Source: Lelliottia sp. WAP21
GTDB lineage: Bacteria > Pseudomonadota > Gammaproteobacteria > Enterobacterales > Enterobacteriaceae
Length of the DNA: 64,000 nt
Reading direction: 5' to 3'
Assembly (NCBI RefSeq): GCF_020532665.2
Contig: NZ_JAIWPG020000003.1
Location: 124,001 to 188,000 of the forward strand
In this document: one piece after another, positions 25,401 to 34,836 of the stretch
Position numbering within the stretch: the stretch's first letter is position 1
Layout of the letters: every line of letters starts with the position of its first letter
Notes under the pieces: model-generated
Databases searched by the model: none
The model's input: the letters and a program-made list of their open reading frames with translations, nothing else
What the model was told of the DNA's origin: nothing
Translations under genes and position numbers: made by a program

Positions 25401-28400
25401 TTTTACTGCTGCCAATGGTGAAACCTATCCCGCCGGTCCCCATCAGGCCTGATTTTTTCTCTTCCTTAAAGCGCCACGACGTATCGCTATTGGTTGCAGC
25501 CACGATATCAACGTTGTTGCCTGCCTTAAGCCGGACATCGCCATCACCCGCTACAGCCGAACCTGACACCAGCAGATTATTACCTGCCGAGACCGACACG
25601 TTATCACCACTCAGCAGGGTGCCCGCTTCACGCGTGGCGCTGTTCTCCTCAATAGTGTGGGTCGTTTTCTTGCTGAGGAAACCGCTTTTGGTTTTGGTCT
25701 GCTCTTTGAAGTAATAGTCGCTTTCGGTGGCGGTATTGAGATTAACATCACGCCCCGCCGCTACGCCAATGTCGCCTTTCGTGGTTACCTGCGCGGCTTC
25801 GGTTGTTACGTCACGTCCGGCGATAATAGTGGTATCACCACCGCTGGCGATCTCGGTCCCCTGCTGGCGTACCGACTCGTTAATCACCGTTTTCTTGCTC
25901 GCTTTATAGCTGTCGCCCTGGGTGGTTGCCTCCGCGGCAAGATTCACGTCGCGGCCAGCCTGCAGCCCAACGTTGTTCTCCGCAGCCAGTGCGGCAGCCT
26001 GAGCATTGATATCCTGTCCGGCTTTCAGGACCAGATTATCGCCCGCCGAAATCGTGGTGCGATCGAGTCCCGTGCTGTGGGACTCGCTTTTCCCCTGACG
26101 ACTGCTTTCGCTGGTACTGGCTGCGTTCAGATTGAGATTGTTACCCGCGCTTAATCCTGCGCTGCCGCCCGCGTTGAGATCGCTGGCGCTCAAATCGAGA
26201 TCACGCCCGGCATTCATCACCAGATTTCCCCCGGCGGTGACGGTACTTCCCTGGTACGTCACGGATGATCGGCTGGTTTTCGCCTGACTTGAGCTGTATG
26301 CGTCGTTTATCTGATTCGCATTAACGGCAATATCGCCCCACGCGTTCAGCAGCATATCGCCATCAGATGCCAGCCCCGCACCGGTGATGGTGATATTTTT
26401 TCCCGCCCCGAGTGAAAGGCCATCCTGCGCGGTAATCGATGCCGTATTGCCCAGGATCGTGTCCTTCAGGCTGATGTTGCTGTACTTCCCTTTGGCGTTG
26501 ATATCGATCTGTTCAACCTGGGTCAGGTTGTTAATGCTGCCGTCCAGACTTTCAAGCTGAACCGTTTTGCCATTGATGGTCGAACTGATGTTATTGATAT
26601 CACCGATAGCGCTGAGATTGAGATCGCCGCCTGCGTTCATCAGGCCATTGTTGAGGTTACTGATGCTGTTCTGGCTGTCGAGCGTCAGATTATTCTTCGC
26701 CAGCAGTGAACTGCCGCTGTTAGTGATACTCCCGCTCTTCAGCGTGACGTTGTTGCCCGCGATCACGCTGCCGTTGTTGACGGTGACGTCCTTCGGCGAC
26801 AGGTAGAGTTTCGGCACCATCACCGTTTCACCGTTGATGGTCGCTTTTTCCCACCACAGGAGGCTGTGGTCGAGTGCGGCAATTTGATCTGCTGAGAGCG
26901 ACACGCCAAACTGCAGGCCCAGCGATTGCTGCGCCGCTGCGGCGTTATCCATCAGATAGCGCATCTGATCCAGATCGGAGCCGATACCGTTCAGGTAACG
27001 GTTACCGGTCTGGTTGAGCATCACGTTTGAAACATACCGGGTATCAAACGCTGCATCGCCCAGGAAGCGGTAATCATAATCCGGATTGAGATTCAGACGG
27101 CCCAACATATATGACGAACCGAGGAATTGTTTTTCGTCGGTAAAGGCGACACGCGTCTCCTGCTGCGGCTGTGAAGTCGGTTTGACGCCAAGCATCGCAT
27201 TCAAATCGTTAAACAGCGCTGGATCGAGCTGCCCGAGCGTGTTCAGTTTAGGGTTAACGCTGATCAGATACGGGCTTTTTGGGTTATCGGAGACGACGAA
27301 ATAGCCATTGTCTCCCGACGGCAGGGGATAAGCGCTGGTATCTACGCGCTGAGCCTGATGCTCACCTCCGTTGCTGCCTTTGACCTGACTGAGATCGGCT
27401 GCGCTGACGCCCGCATTGACCAGTTCGCTGGCTTTACCGAGATTAGCTTTGTCTTTTTGCGTGGTGGAAATCGAACTGAGAGCCGCGTTCTCTGCACCAC
27501 GGCTATCCAGTGCTCCACCGCCGTTGAGCTGTTGCAGGGCATCCTGCAACTGATCGTTCCACTGGGGTGAATTCACCGCCACGGTCCCGGTATTCGCCAG
27601 GCTCTGCTTTTGAACTCCACTGCCGAGGGTCTGATTGCTGAGCGAGTTTAGCGTTGGCGTGGAGATGACATGACTGACACCACCCGCGTTGGCGGTGGTA
27701 TTTGTATTACTGATGTTGCTGGTGAAGTTAGCGGTGACGTTGCCACCCGCCTGGATGACGGCGCGGTACGTTTCTCCATTCTCGCTTTCTGTGACATGTC
27801 CATCCAGTACATATGTTACGTTATTGTCGTAGTACGTATCACGATGAGTTGGGGCATAGGATCCGGGAGAGCCACTACCAATAGGCGCGCCTTTGTACTT
27901 ATATACAGCATATTCAGTATACGTTCCGCTCTGGTAACTTTGGTTATTAAGCGTATTTCCAGCAAGGGTTATATCGTTATTAGCCAGAATTGTACTCGCC
28001 TGATTATTTAAGTTGTCAGCTACTATGTTCAAATTATGCCCGGAAGCAATGCGTGCACTTCCACCTTCAGCATTGACGACCTGAGCAGTTTGATTCAATG
28101 CATATTTGCGTGTTTCATATCCGGCAATCGGTTTGTAATAGTAATGCGTATCCTCATACATGAAACAGGGGACACCACCGCATGTACCTGAACCATCATG
28201 GGTATAAGTGCTGTATTTGCCCTGAACAAGGGTATCTAGCCCTAGAACCGAAGCTGGTATATCAACAGTTGCCTGCCCTACCCAATCATAAGTTGACGAG
28301 GAATTAGTAGTCGTTGTCGTTGATGTCAACCCGGCACGTTGATTGAGGAATTTAGACGTTCTAATGACAATATCACCGTCCTGCGTCTCAATATTCCCTG

Positions 28401-31400
28401 ACGTATTCACTACCTGGCTATTGGCATTGCCGGCAGCATCCCGCTGCATCCACAGGTTATTACCCGCCATGATGTCGCCACGCTGGTTGGTAATGCTGTC
28501 GGCATAGAGCGCCAGATTGTTCGCTGCATACAGCAGCGCCGTATTGATGATAGAGCCTGGCGCGTTCAGGGTCAGTGAGCCGCGCGTGCCGGTAAACCCG
28601 TCAATCGTGATATTGCCACGGCTGGTGACGTTGATATCCCCGCCCCCTTGCACTGACCCTGTCGCATTCAGCGCTACGGCGCTGCCGGTGAAGGTGCTGG
28701 CGCCCGTGCCGGTGGTTATTTGTCCGTTGTTAATCAGTTGCCCGGCGGCATTCAGGTTCACCGCCTGCCCCTGCAGCACACTCTGGTTGTCTAAGGTTCC
28801 GCCACTGTTGATGGTCAGGGTTTTCCCGGCAGCCACAGCGGTTTTATTGGTAAACGCGTTCGCCAGCTCCAGGGTCAGATTACCCAGTGACACCAGTTGG
28901 CCGACGACATCAAGCCCTTTACTTTGAAGCCACAGGTCGCCGCCGCTCAGCAGCTTACCGCCTGCGCTCTGGGTCACCTGGTCGGCGCTAACGTTCAGTT
29001 GGGTGTTACCCAGCAGCGTCCCGCTGTTGGTCAGCTGGTTGTAGTTGACCGTCAGCTGGCCCGCCTGAGCAGTGCCCTGGTTGTTAAATGTTGTACCGGT
29101 CAGCGTGGCGCGATCTGCAACCCACGTGCCGCCACTGGTGGCATTAGCCGCATTCAGGATCAGATCGGTGGCCTGTAACCAGCCCGTACCGCTGTACTGC
29201 GGTGTACCGAGTGTCAGGCGGGCTCCAGAGAGCAATTTACCGTCGTTACGCGCCTGCGAGGTTGCGGTCAAACGCGTTTCGCCCCCGCCCTGAATCAGGC
29301 CGTAATTAAACAGCGCGGGTGTCGTCACCGTCAGGCCACCCCGGCTGACAATTTCGCCAGCGGAATTATTGGTCAGCGTTCCGCTGAGCCTCAGGTCCGC
29401 GCCATTGTCGCCCTGCAAACGCCCATTATTGGTCAGCGCGCCCGTGGTGATGCCGAGCGTTGCGCCCTGAATTTTGCCCTCGCTGGCCACCGATGCGGCG
29501 CTGATGTTCAGCGCACCGCCGGTCAGCATCGTCCCGCTCGCCTGCTGGCTAACGGCCCCTGTCTGACTGAGCGTCAGGCCATTAACCCCGCTGATGGCGC
29601 CGCTGTTGCTGAGTGAGCCTCCTTTCAGCGTCAGGTTTTTCGCTGCCCATTGCCCCTGGTTCGTCAATGCTGCGGCCTGCAGCGTGGCTGTCCCCAGCGC
29701 GGTGATTTTACTGTCGACGCCGGAGGTGAGCGTATCTGCCAGGATCATCTGCAGTGCATCAGCACTCTGCACAGCCCCGCTGTTCACCAGCGACCGGGCG
29801 TTAAGGAGAATGTTTTGCCCCTGCCAGCTGCCTGCGTTGGTGACCGTGCCGGAGGTGACTGCAAGCGTCCCCTGGGTGAGGAGTTTTCCGCCCGCGCCGT
29901 TGATCAGTTCCTGCTGTGGCACCGCCATCGCCATGCGTGCCATCAGCCGCTGCTGCGCCTGCAGCGTCAGGCTCTCCAGGCCGGTTAAGGTTCCCTGGTT
30001 ATTGATGCTGTTCTGGGCAAGCGTCAGGGTTTTGCCCTGTACCGTTCCGCTGTTTTTAAGCACATTACCGCCCAGCGTCACGTCACCTTCGCTGAGAAGC
30101 TGGCCCCGGTTATCCAGGGTCTGCGCGTTGATATCGGCCGCGCCTGCGCTCATCAATGAACCGGTTGAAGTGAGCGTGCCAGCGGTGTTCACCGTTAATA
30201 CATCCTGACTGAGCAGCGACCCGCCGTGCGTCCAGCCCGTCGCGCTGACCTCCACCCCATTCCCCTGGAGTGTCCCCTGCGTGGACAGCTGTCCGGCATC
30301 CAGCGACAGCAAGCCGCCCGTAAGCGTACGTGACGCAGTGCCGGTGATAAGCGTATCGCCGGTGACCGTCAGCCCCCGGGTCCCCTGCCAGAGCCCGCTG
30401 TTATTAAGATCGCGGGCGCTGAGCGACAATGTGCCGCTCATGATGCGCCCCGGATTGGTCAGCACATCGGCGGAGAGTGTCGTGGTGCCGCCACTCTGTA
30501 GCAGCCCGGTATTGCTTATCGCCCCGCTGAACGTACCGGTTAACCCTGCCAGTCCGTTGAGGGTGCCACTGTTGGTGAGCGTGGCGCCCGTCATTTTCAC
30601 CGTTGAGCCCTGAAGCGTACCGGCGCTGGTAAGCTGTCCACCGTTCAGAATCAACCCGCCGCCGGAAAGCCATGTTCCGCTCAGTTCGTTGATAAAGCGG
30701 TCGGCCGTCACTTCAATGGCGTTGCTCCCCTGGACCAGGCCGCTGTTATGCCATTCCGTGCCTGTCAGCGTCAGCGTTTTACCGGCCACCGTACCGTTAT
30801 TACTGCCCGTGGTTGCACTGAGCGTTGCGTTCTCAAGGGCGACCAGATTGCCCTGGTTGGTCAGCGCGTTGTCCAGCGCGATATTCAGATCCTTCGCCTG
30901 AATATCGCCCCGGTTAATCAGGTCCTGGCTCCGCAGGGTTAACCCCTCGTTCACCAGCAATAAACCGGCGTTATCCAGATGGTCGAGCGTCAGATCCAGC
31001 CCACTGCCGCTCACCACCTGCCCGGTGTGACTGTTCACTAACGTGCGGGTGGTGAGATCCAGACTATCGTTACCCTGCACCATACCGGTGTTGGTGAGCT
31101 GAAGCGCGTTCAGCGTCAACGCTTTCCCTGCCAGTTGCCCGTCGTTGAAGAGTTGCCCTGCCGTCAGCGTAAACCGATCCTGACTGAGTAACGCCCCGGT
31201 GTTATCCAGCCTGCCGGTGCTTGTCAGCTTCAACGCATCCAGCGCCTGTACCGCGCCGTGGTTAGCTAGCGTCTGCGCGTCCAGCGTGGTGTTGCGCCCC
31301 TGGATAGCCCCGTCACTGAGGATATTTTTCCCGGTCAGCGTCAAGGTATCGCCGCCCGTCACCTGCCCCTGAGACTGGTTAACGAAGGTATTACCCGACC

Positions 31401-34400
31401 AGGTCAGCGTGTTGCTGCCCTGCAGAAGACCGCTGTTCTGCAAATCGCCCTGCAGCGTAAGCACTTTTGCCAGCAACTGGTTTCGGTTATCCGTACTGGC
31501 GGCCTTCACGTCCACCTTTTGCTGACTCAATATTTTGCCGCTGTTGGTCAGCGCACCGTTCAGCGTGGCGGTTATGCCATCCTCACCCAGTGCGTTGCCG
31601 CTGTTTATCCAGTCACCGGTGGCAAGATTGAGCGTTTTGCCCTGCAGTAAGCCCGCATTTGTGAGCGTGGTATTACGCAGCGCCAGGGCGCCGCCGGATA
31701 ACAGCATGCCCGTTTGCTGGTTGGTGAGCTGCGTGCCCGTTGCCGTCAGAGAACGCGTTCCCTGCAGCGTACCGCCGTTGGCGATCGACGCGCTCGTCAG
31801 CTGCAAATCAGTGCCAGCGATGAGCCCGGCGTTATTCAGTTCGGGTGCGGTCACGGTGACGCCATCCCGGCCAATGATCCGTCCGTCCGCGCCGTTACTG
31901 GCCTGGCGGGTCAGGTTCAGCAACAACGTGGTGGCACTGAGCTCGCCGGTGTTGGTAAGCGCTCCCCCCTGAAGATCCAGTGCGCCATTGCTGTGCAGCA
32001 CACCGCTGTTTGACACCGACGCGGCATCAAGCGTCAGGGCGTGGTTGCCCTGCACCTCTCCGGCATTTTGCAGGTCGCCCGAGGCTATCTGCACGCTGTC
32101 GGCAGCCATCAGACCGCTGTTGTTCAGCGTTGCGCCATTGAGGATGAGGGTGTTATCAGCCAGCAGTCGCCCCGTCCCGAGGTTGTTCACGCTGCGATAA
32201 TCGCTGCGCAGACTGACGCCGTTAATTTCCCCCTGGCTTGTCAGCGTATCGCCCTTCAGCCATAGCGCACCATCCGTCGTGATCAGGCCCCGGTTATCCA
32301 GCACCGGGATATCCAGAGTCAGATCCTGCTTGCTGTAAAGCGATCCGCCCGCAGCGTTCATGAGCGAGCCAGTCTTCAGACTGAGCAGACGGCTTCCCTG
32401 AAGCAACCCGCTGTTTGTGAGCGACGCTCCGCTAAGCGACAGCGTATCTGCGATCAGCGTACCGGTATTGGTTATGGCCTGAGGCGCAGTCAGGGTAATG
32501 CGATCGGCTTCTGCACTGCCGGCCTGGGTAAGGTTCTTGCCGCTCAGGGTAATGTCATTCGCGGTTAACTCTCCGGCGTTTGTCATATCCCCGGACGCCA
32601 GCAGATTCAGGGTGGAGCCAGTGGATTTGCCGCTATGGGTCAGCGTGTTTGCCGTTGCAGAGAGGGCCCCTTTTGCCGCCTGGGTGCCCTTCAGTTCGGC
32701 GCGGCCCGCCTGCAGGGTAAGCGTCGTTTCGCTCTGCAGGTGCGCATCCTTCTGGGTGGTAAGCTGGTCAGTCGCGACGGTTAACGCGCCCCCCGCATCG
32801 GTCTGCCCGTTAAGGTCGGCACTTCGGGTTGCATTCAACTGGACATTGCCCGCACTGGTGGTACGGGAGTTCTGACCGCTGCTCAGCGTGTCGGCGTTGA
32901 CCGCAAGCGATTTTGCGCCGGACAGGGTTCCCTGCTGCTCCAGCGTGCCGGTCCTGACGGTAAGCCCCCCCTCCGAAAGCAGGCTGCCGGTGTTACGCAG
33001 GGCGGTACCCGCCACCACATTGACGTCACCTTTTGCGCTTAAGGTCCCCTGCTGTGCCAGACGGTCGGCAGTCAGGATCAGCTGTCCCCCGCTTTGCAGC
33101 GTGCCGCTGTTGGTGATGCCCTTGCCCTGCAACGAGACGTCGCTACCCTGCAGGGTACCGCCGTTATTCAGTTCGTCTGCGGTCACCGCGAGACGCCCTT
33201 TTGCAGCCATCTGACCGCTGTGAGTCACCGTACCGCCGGTTAAGGTGAGATCGTGACCCGCATTGACCTGCCCCTGGCTGATGACCTGATTGCCCGCCAG
33301 ACGCATATTTTCCTGAGCATCAACACGGCTCTGTTTGTCCAGTGCAATCTGCCCCCCGTTCAGGTCAAGACGATGACCCGCGGTGAGGGTGCCTGCCGAC
33401 GCCGACAGCCCGCCCTGACTGGTCAGTGCGACGCTGGCGTCACTGCCGACCCGGCTGTTCACCAGACCGATATCCTGCCCAGCGGTCACTTTAAGGTCGC
33501 CCTTGCTGGTGATGCTGCCGCCGCGCTGAGACAGGTTTCCGTCTGTGGCCAGCGTGGCGTTTGCCTGGCTTGTCAACGTGCTGTTCGTTAGCGCCATGCC
33601 CTGCTTCGCGGCTACGTTTAACGCTCCGCCTTGTGCGGCAATCCCCCCACCATTCATGGTCAGGGTACTTTTACTCTCCAGCCCGGCGGTGCCCTTTGAA
33701 ACCAGCGCCGTATTATTAAGCACCATCTCCTGACCGCTGCTGATTGTCAGCGGACCGGTGCTGTTGGTGCCGCCGCCCGCGCTCTGCAGTTTTCCTTCGC
33801 TGGAAAGCCGCATTTCGCTGCCGCTGGCCAGGGTGCTGTTGTTCAGCGCCATATCCTGCGAACTGCTTACATTCAGCGCGCCGCCGGCCTGATGGCTACC
33901 GGTTAACGTCACCCCCGCGCCCTTTGCCGTTATCGATCCGGAAGCGAGACTGTTCGATACCGTCAGCCTGCCGCTGGCATCAAGCTGAATATCCCCCTGA
34001 CGGGCATTCAGATTCCCCAGGTTAACGCCGAGCCCTTTTTCGCTGGACACCAGATGAATGCGGTTAGCATACATTCCACCCAGCGCTCCGGTATCTATCG
34101 CCACCTTCGGCGCGCTGCCTTCACCCTGAAGCGCACTTACGCTGCCATCCGCCGCCACCCGATTAGCACCGGCGATGACGGTTAACGCTTTAGCATGCAG
34201 ACTGGCGTTGATCTCCGTTGCACGAGAGATGATCGACACGGCGTCGTTCTGGCTGCCATCCAGCCCTTGCCCTTCAATCGTGACGGCACCTTTCGTGACG
34301 TCGAGCGACTGCAGTTTTCCATTGGTATCCAGCACCGGCTTGCCCGTGGTCAGCGTCACGTTCGGGGTATTAATAAATCCGCAGCCGTTACAGGTAATGC

Positions 34401-34824
34401 CGTACGGGTTAGCCACCATCACGTTGGCCGCCTTGCCGGCGACCTCCGTATAGCCCTGCAGCGTTGAGCGATTCGCTCCGGTGACTTCGTTAATGATGCC
34501 TTTGGCTTCCTGCCCGGCTTTCAGGTTGGGGTTATTTTGAATAAGCCCACCGAGCTGAGTCTGGTTCAGTTGCCCGGTCGCGTTATTGAGAATGAGCCCT
34601 TCTTTCCCCACGTTGTAGTCGTTGTATTTGTTATGGGAAATGCCGGACTGATTGGGCGTGGCAATGTTCACGACCGGGACACCGTTCGCCGCTTTATCCA
34701 GCTGCGTATTGCCGGAAGGGGTGAGGGTAGCGGCAACCGCAGGAAGCAGCGGCTGAGTGGTCAGCAGGACGCTCAGTAAGACGCTAAGCGCGCGTTGCGA
34801 AAAATGAACCCGATCGTTTTTCAT
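22459..34824 (-). CDS. cdiA: CdiA contact-dependent inhibition effector (filamentous haemagglutinin type)
   Basis: 4121 residues. A signal peptide (1-32, ending PAVAA) is followed by the two-partner secretion domain with NPYGITCNGCGF at 139-150. A very long array of about 20-residue beta-helix repeats (NxGxL/LxNxG patterns) runs to about residue 2100, then a less repetitive, AT-richer region encoded around 27.7-28.4 kb, a second FHA repeat block and a glycine/alanine-rich pre-toxin region. The VENN border is degenerate (TAENNFLG), leaving about 271 residues as toxin tail. The tail is rich in glycine and hydrophobic stretches (GGNVLGLTVKGMAANAAIGVGV; GASAAINMAGAAIGSGIKGEDP), consistent with a membrane-acting toxin. 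cdiB is 12 bp upstream and a candidate cdiI overlaps the end. Confidence 0.93.
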   Translation of the reverse strand: MKNDRVHFSQRALSVLLSVLLTTQPLLPAVAATLTPSGNTQLDKAANGVPVVNIATPNQSGISHNKYNDYNVGKEGLILNNATGQLNQTQLGGLIQNNPNLKAGQEAKGIINEVTGANRSTLQGYTEVAGKAANVMVANPYGITCNGCGFINTPNVTLTTGKPVLDTNGKLQSLDVTKGAVTIEGQGLDGSQNDAVSIISRATEINASLHAKALTVIAGANRVAADGSVSALQGEGSAPKVAIDTGALGGMYANRIHLVSSEKGLGVNLGNLNARQGDIQLDASGRLTVSNSLASGSITAKGAGVTLTGSHQAGGALNVSSSQDMALNNSTLASGSEMRLSSEGKLQSAGGGTNSTGPLTISSGQEMVLNNTALVSKGTAGLESKSTLTMNGGGIAAQGGALNVAAKQGMALTNSTLTSQANATLATDGNLSQRGGSITSKGDLKVTAGQDIGLVNSRVGSDASVALTSQGGLSASAGTLTAGHRLDLNGGQIALDKQSRVDAQENMRLAGNQVISQGQVNAGHDLTLTGGTVTHSGQMAAKGRLAVTADELNNGGTLQGSDVSLQGKGITNSGTLQSGGQLILTADRLAQQGTLSAKGDVNVVAGTALRNTGSLLSEGGLTVRTGTLEQQGTLSGAKSLAVNADTLSSGQNSRTTSAGNVQLNATRSADLNGQTDAGGALTVATDQLTTQKDAHLQSETTLTLQAGRAELKGTQAAKGALSATANTLTHSGKSTGSTLNLLASGDMTNAGELTANDITLSGKNLTQAGSAEADRITLTAPQAITNTGTLIADTLSLSGASLTNSGLLQGSRLLSLKTGSLMNAAGGSLYSKQDLTLDIPVLDNRGLITTDGALWLKGDTLTSQGEINGVSLRSDYRSVNNLGTGRLLADNTLILNGATLNNSGLMAADSVQIASGDLQNAGEVQGNHALTLDAASVSNSGVLHSNGALDLQGGALTNTGELSATTLLLNLTRQASNGADGRIIGRDGVTVTAPELNNAGLIAGTDLQLTSASIANGGTLQGTRSLTATGTQLTNQQTGMLLSGGALALRNTTLTNAGLLQGKTLNLATGDWINSGNALGEDGITATLNGALTNSGKILSQQKVDVKAASTDNRNQLLAKVLTLQGDLQNSGLLQGSNTLTWSGNTFVNQSQGQVTGGDTLTLTGKNILSDGAIQGRNTTLDAQTLANHGAVQALDALKLTSTGRLDNTGALLSQDRFTLTAGQLFNDGQLAGKALTLNALQLTNTGMVQGNDSLDLTTRTLVNSHTGQVVSGSGLDLTLDHLDNAGLLLVNEGLTLRSQDLINRGDIQAKDLNIALDNALTNQGNLVALENATLSATTGSNNGTVAGKTLTLTGTEWHNSGLVQGSNAIEVTADRFINELSGTWLSGGGLILNGGQLTSAGTLQGSTVKMTGATLTNSGTLNGLAGLTGTFSGAISNTGLLQSGGTTTLSADVLTNPGRIMSGTLSLSARDLNNSGLWQGTRGLTVTGDTLITGTASRTLTGGLLSLDAGQLSTQGTLQGNGVEVSATGWTHGGSLLSQDVLTVNTAGTLTSTGSLMSAGAADINAQTLDNRGQLLSEGDVTLGGNVLKNSGTVQGKTLTLAQNSINNQGTLTGLESLTLQAQQRLMARMAMAVPQQELINGAGGKLLTQGTLAVTSGTVTNAGSWQGQNILLNARSLVNSGAVQSADALQMILADTLTSGVDSKITALGTATLQAAALTNQGQWAAKNLTLKGGSLSNSGAISGVNGLTLSQTGAVSQQASGTMLTGGALNISAASVASEGKIQGATLGITTGALTNNGRLQGDNGADLRLSGTLTNNSAGEIVSRGGLTVTTPALFNYGLIQGGGETRLTATSQARNDGKLLSGARLTLGTPQYSGTGWLQATDLILNAANATSGGTWVADRATLTGTTFNNQGTAQAGQLTVNYNQLTNSGTLLGNTQLNVSADQVTQSAGGKLLSGGDLWLQSKGLDVVGQLVSLGNLTLELANAFTNKTAVAAGKTLTINSGGTLDNQSVLQGQAVNLNAAGQLINNGQITTGTGASTFTGSAVALNATGSVQGGGDINVTSRGNITIDGFTGTRGSLTLNAPGSIINTALLYAANNLALYADSITNQRGDIMAGNNLWMQRDAAGNANSQVVNTSGNIETQDGDIVIRTSKFLNQRAGLTSTTTTTNSSSTYDWVGQATVDIPASVLGLDTLVQGKYSTYTHDGSGTCGGVPCFMYEDTHYYYKPIAGYETRKYALNQTAQVVNAEGGSARIASGHNLNIVADNLNNQASTILANNDITLAGNTLNNQSYQSGTYTEYAVYKYKGAPIGSGSPGSYAPTHRDTYYDNNVTYVLDGHVTESENGETYRAVIQAGGNVTANFTSNISNTNTTANAGGVSHVISTPTLNSLSNQTLGSGVQKQSLANTGTVAVNSPQWNDQLQDALQQLNGGGALDSRGAENAALSSISTTQKDKANLGKASELVNAGVSAADLSQVKGSNGGEHQAQRVDTSAYPLPSGDNGYFVVSDNPKSPYLISVNPKLNTLGQLDPALFNDLNAMLGVKPTSQPQQETRVAFTDEKQFLGSSYMLGRLNLNPDYDYRFLGDAAFDTRYVSNVMLNQTGNRYLNGIGSDLDQMRYLMDNAAAAQQSLGLQFGVSLSADQIAALDHSLLWWEKATINGETVMVPKLYLSPKDVTVNNGSVIAGNNVTLKSGSITNSGSSLLAKNNLTLDSQNSISNLNNGLMNAGGDLNLSAIGDINNISSTINGKTVQLESLDGSINNLTQVEQIDINAKGKYSNISLKDTILGNTASITAQDGLSLGAGKNITITGAGLASDGDMLLNAWGDIAVNANQINDAYSSSQAKTSRSSVTYQGSTVTAGGNLVMNAGRDLDLSASDLNAGGSAGLSAGNNLNLNAASTSESSRQGKSESHSTGLDRTTISAGDNLVLKAGQDINAQAAALAAENNVGLQAGRDVNLAAEATTQGDSYKASKKTVINESVRQQGTEIASGGDTTIIAGRDVTTEAAQVTTKGDIGVAAGRDVNLNTATESDYYFKEQTKTKSGFLSKKTTHTIEENSATREAGTLLSGDNVSVSAGNNLLVSGSAVAGDGDVRLKAGNNVDIVAATNSDTSWRFKEEKKSGLMGTGGIGFTIGSSKSTHDLREKGTTQSQSFSTVGSTGGSVDIAAGNQAHIGGADLIAAKDLSLSGNSVIIEPGHDKRTRDETFEQKKSGLTVALSGTVGSAVNNAVTAAQDTKEQSDGRLKALQATKTVLSGVQAGQAADMAATTGDPNALGVSLSLTTQKSKSQQHAESDAVAGSTLNAGNNLSITASGKNKGANSGDIVIAGSQLKAGGDTVLDAQNDILLSGAANTQKTSGKNSSSGGGVGVSIGGGDNGAGISVFANVNAAHGKDKGNGTDWTETTLDSGKTVTLTSGHDTVLNGAQVNGNKIVADVGHDLLMGSQQNNNDYDSKQSSVAAGGSFTFGTMSGSGYINASQDKMKSRFDSVAEQTGLYAGNGGFDITVGHHTQLDGAVIASTATADKNSLDTGTLGFSDIHNEADFKTSHSGISLSGGGSFGDKSQGNMPGGMISAAGNSGHAEGTTQAAVAEGSITIRDKNNQQQDIAGLSRDTVHANDSISPIFDKEKEQNRLNEIGMISDIGSQVADIAKTQGELNALKAAQEKYDALPANATEEQRQAYLSALRDTPEYKQEQAKYGTGSDMQRGIQAATAALQGLAGGNIAGALAGASAPELANIIGHRAGINDDEAAKAIAHAILGGVTAALQGNSAAAGAAGAASGELVATAIARQLYPDTDPSKLTEDQKQTVSALASVSAGIAGGIAGGNTAGAAAGASAGKNTAENNFLGATSSDKLDKAVEKIKNGDKSLATANELIRLENADKRSDALVSKFTKDPSQMTSTERAELAGYLRVYASEMEHSYGPVVAQQLVTGLLSGQDYMKRDPDSEAMSKAQSILNTWGYHKSNASIGDAPLMFGGNVLGLTVKGMAANAAIGVGVNTASQLSGKEPFSYVDAIMAGLTSAATTGKSIGASAAINMAGAAIGSGIKGEDPTNSVIGAGLGSVVGSKAEKYITEGLSTAVKEGTAEAVGAVGGSTTSEIFSDAAKNALDKAENKDEKK

Positions 34825-34836
34825 CGTCCCTGTCCC

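Noticed and set aside
22469-34779. Many plus-strand frames of 60-200 codons opposite cdiA
   Set aside because: They are antisense shadows of the repetitive, GC-rich cdiA frame; none has a ribosome site, recognised domain or plausible start.
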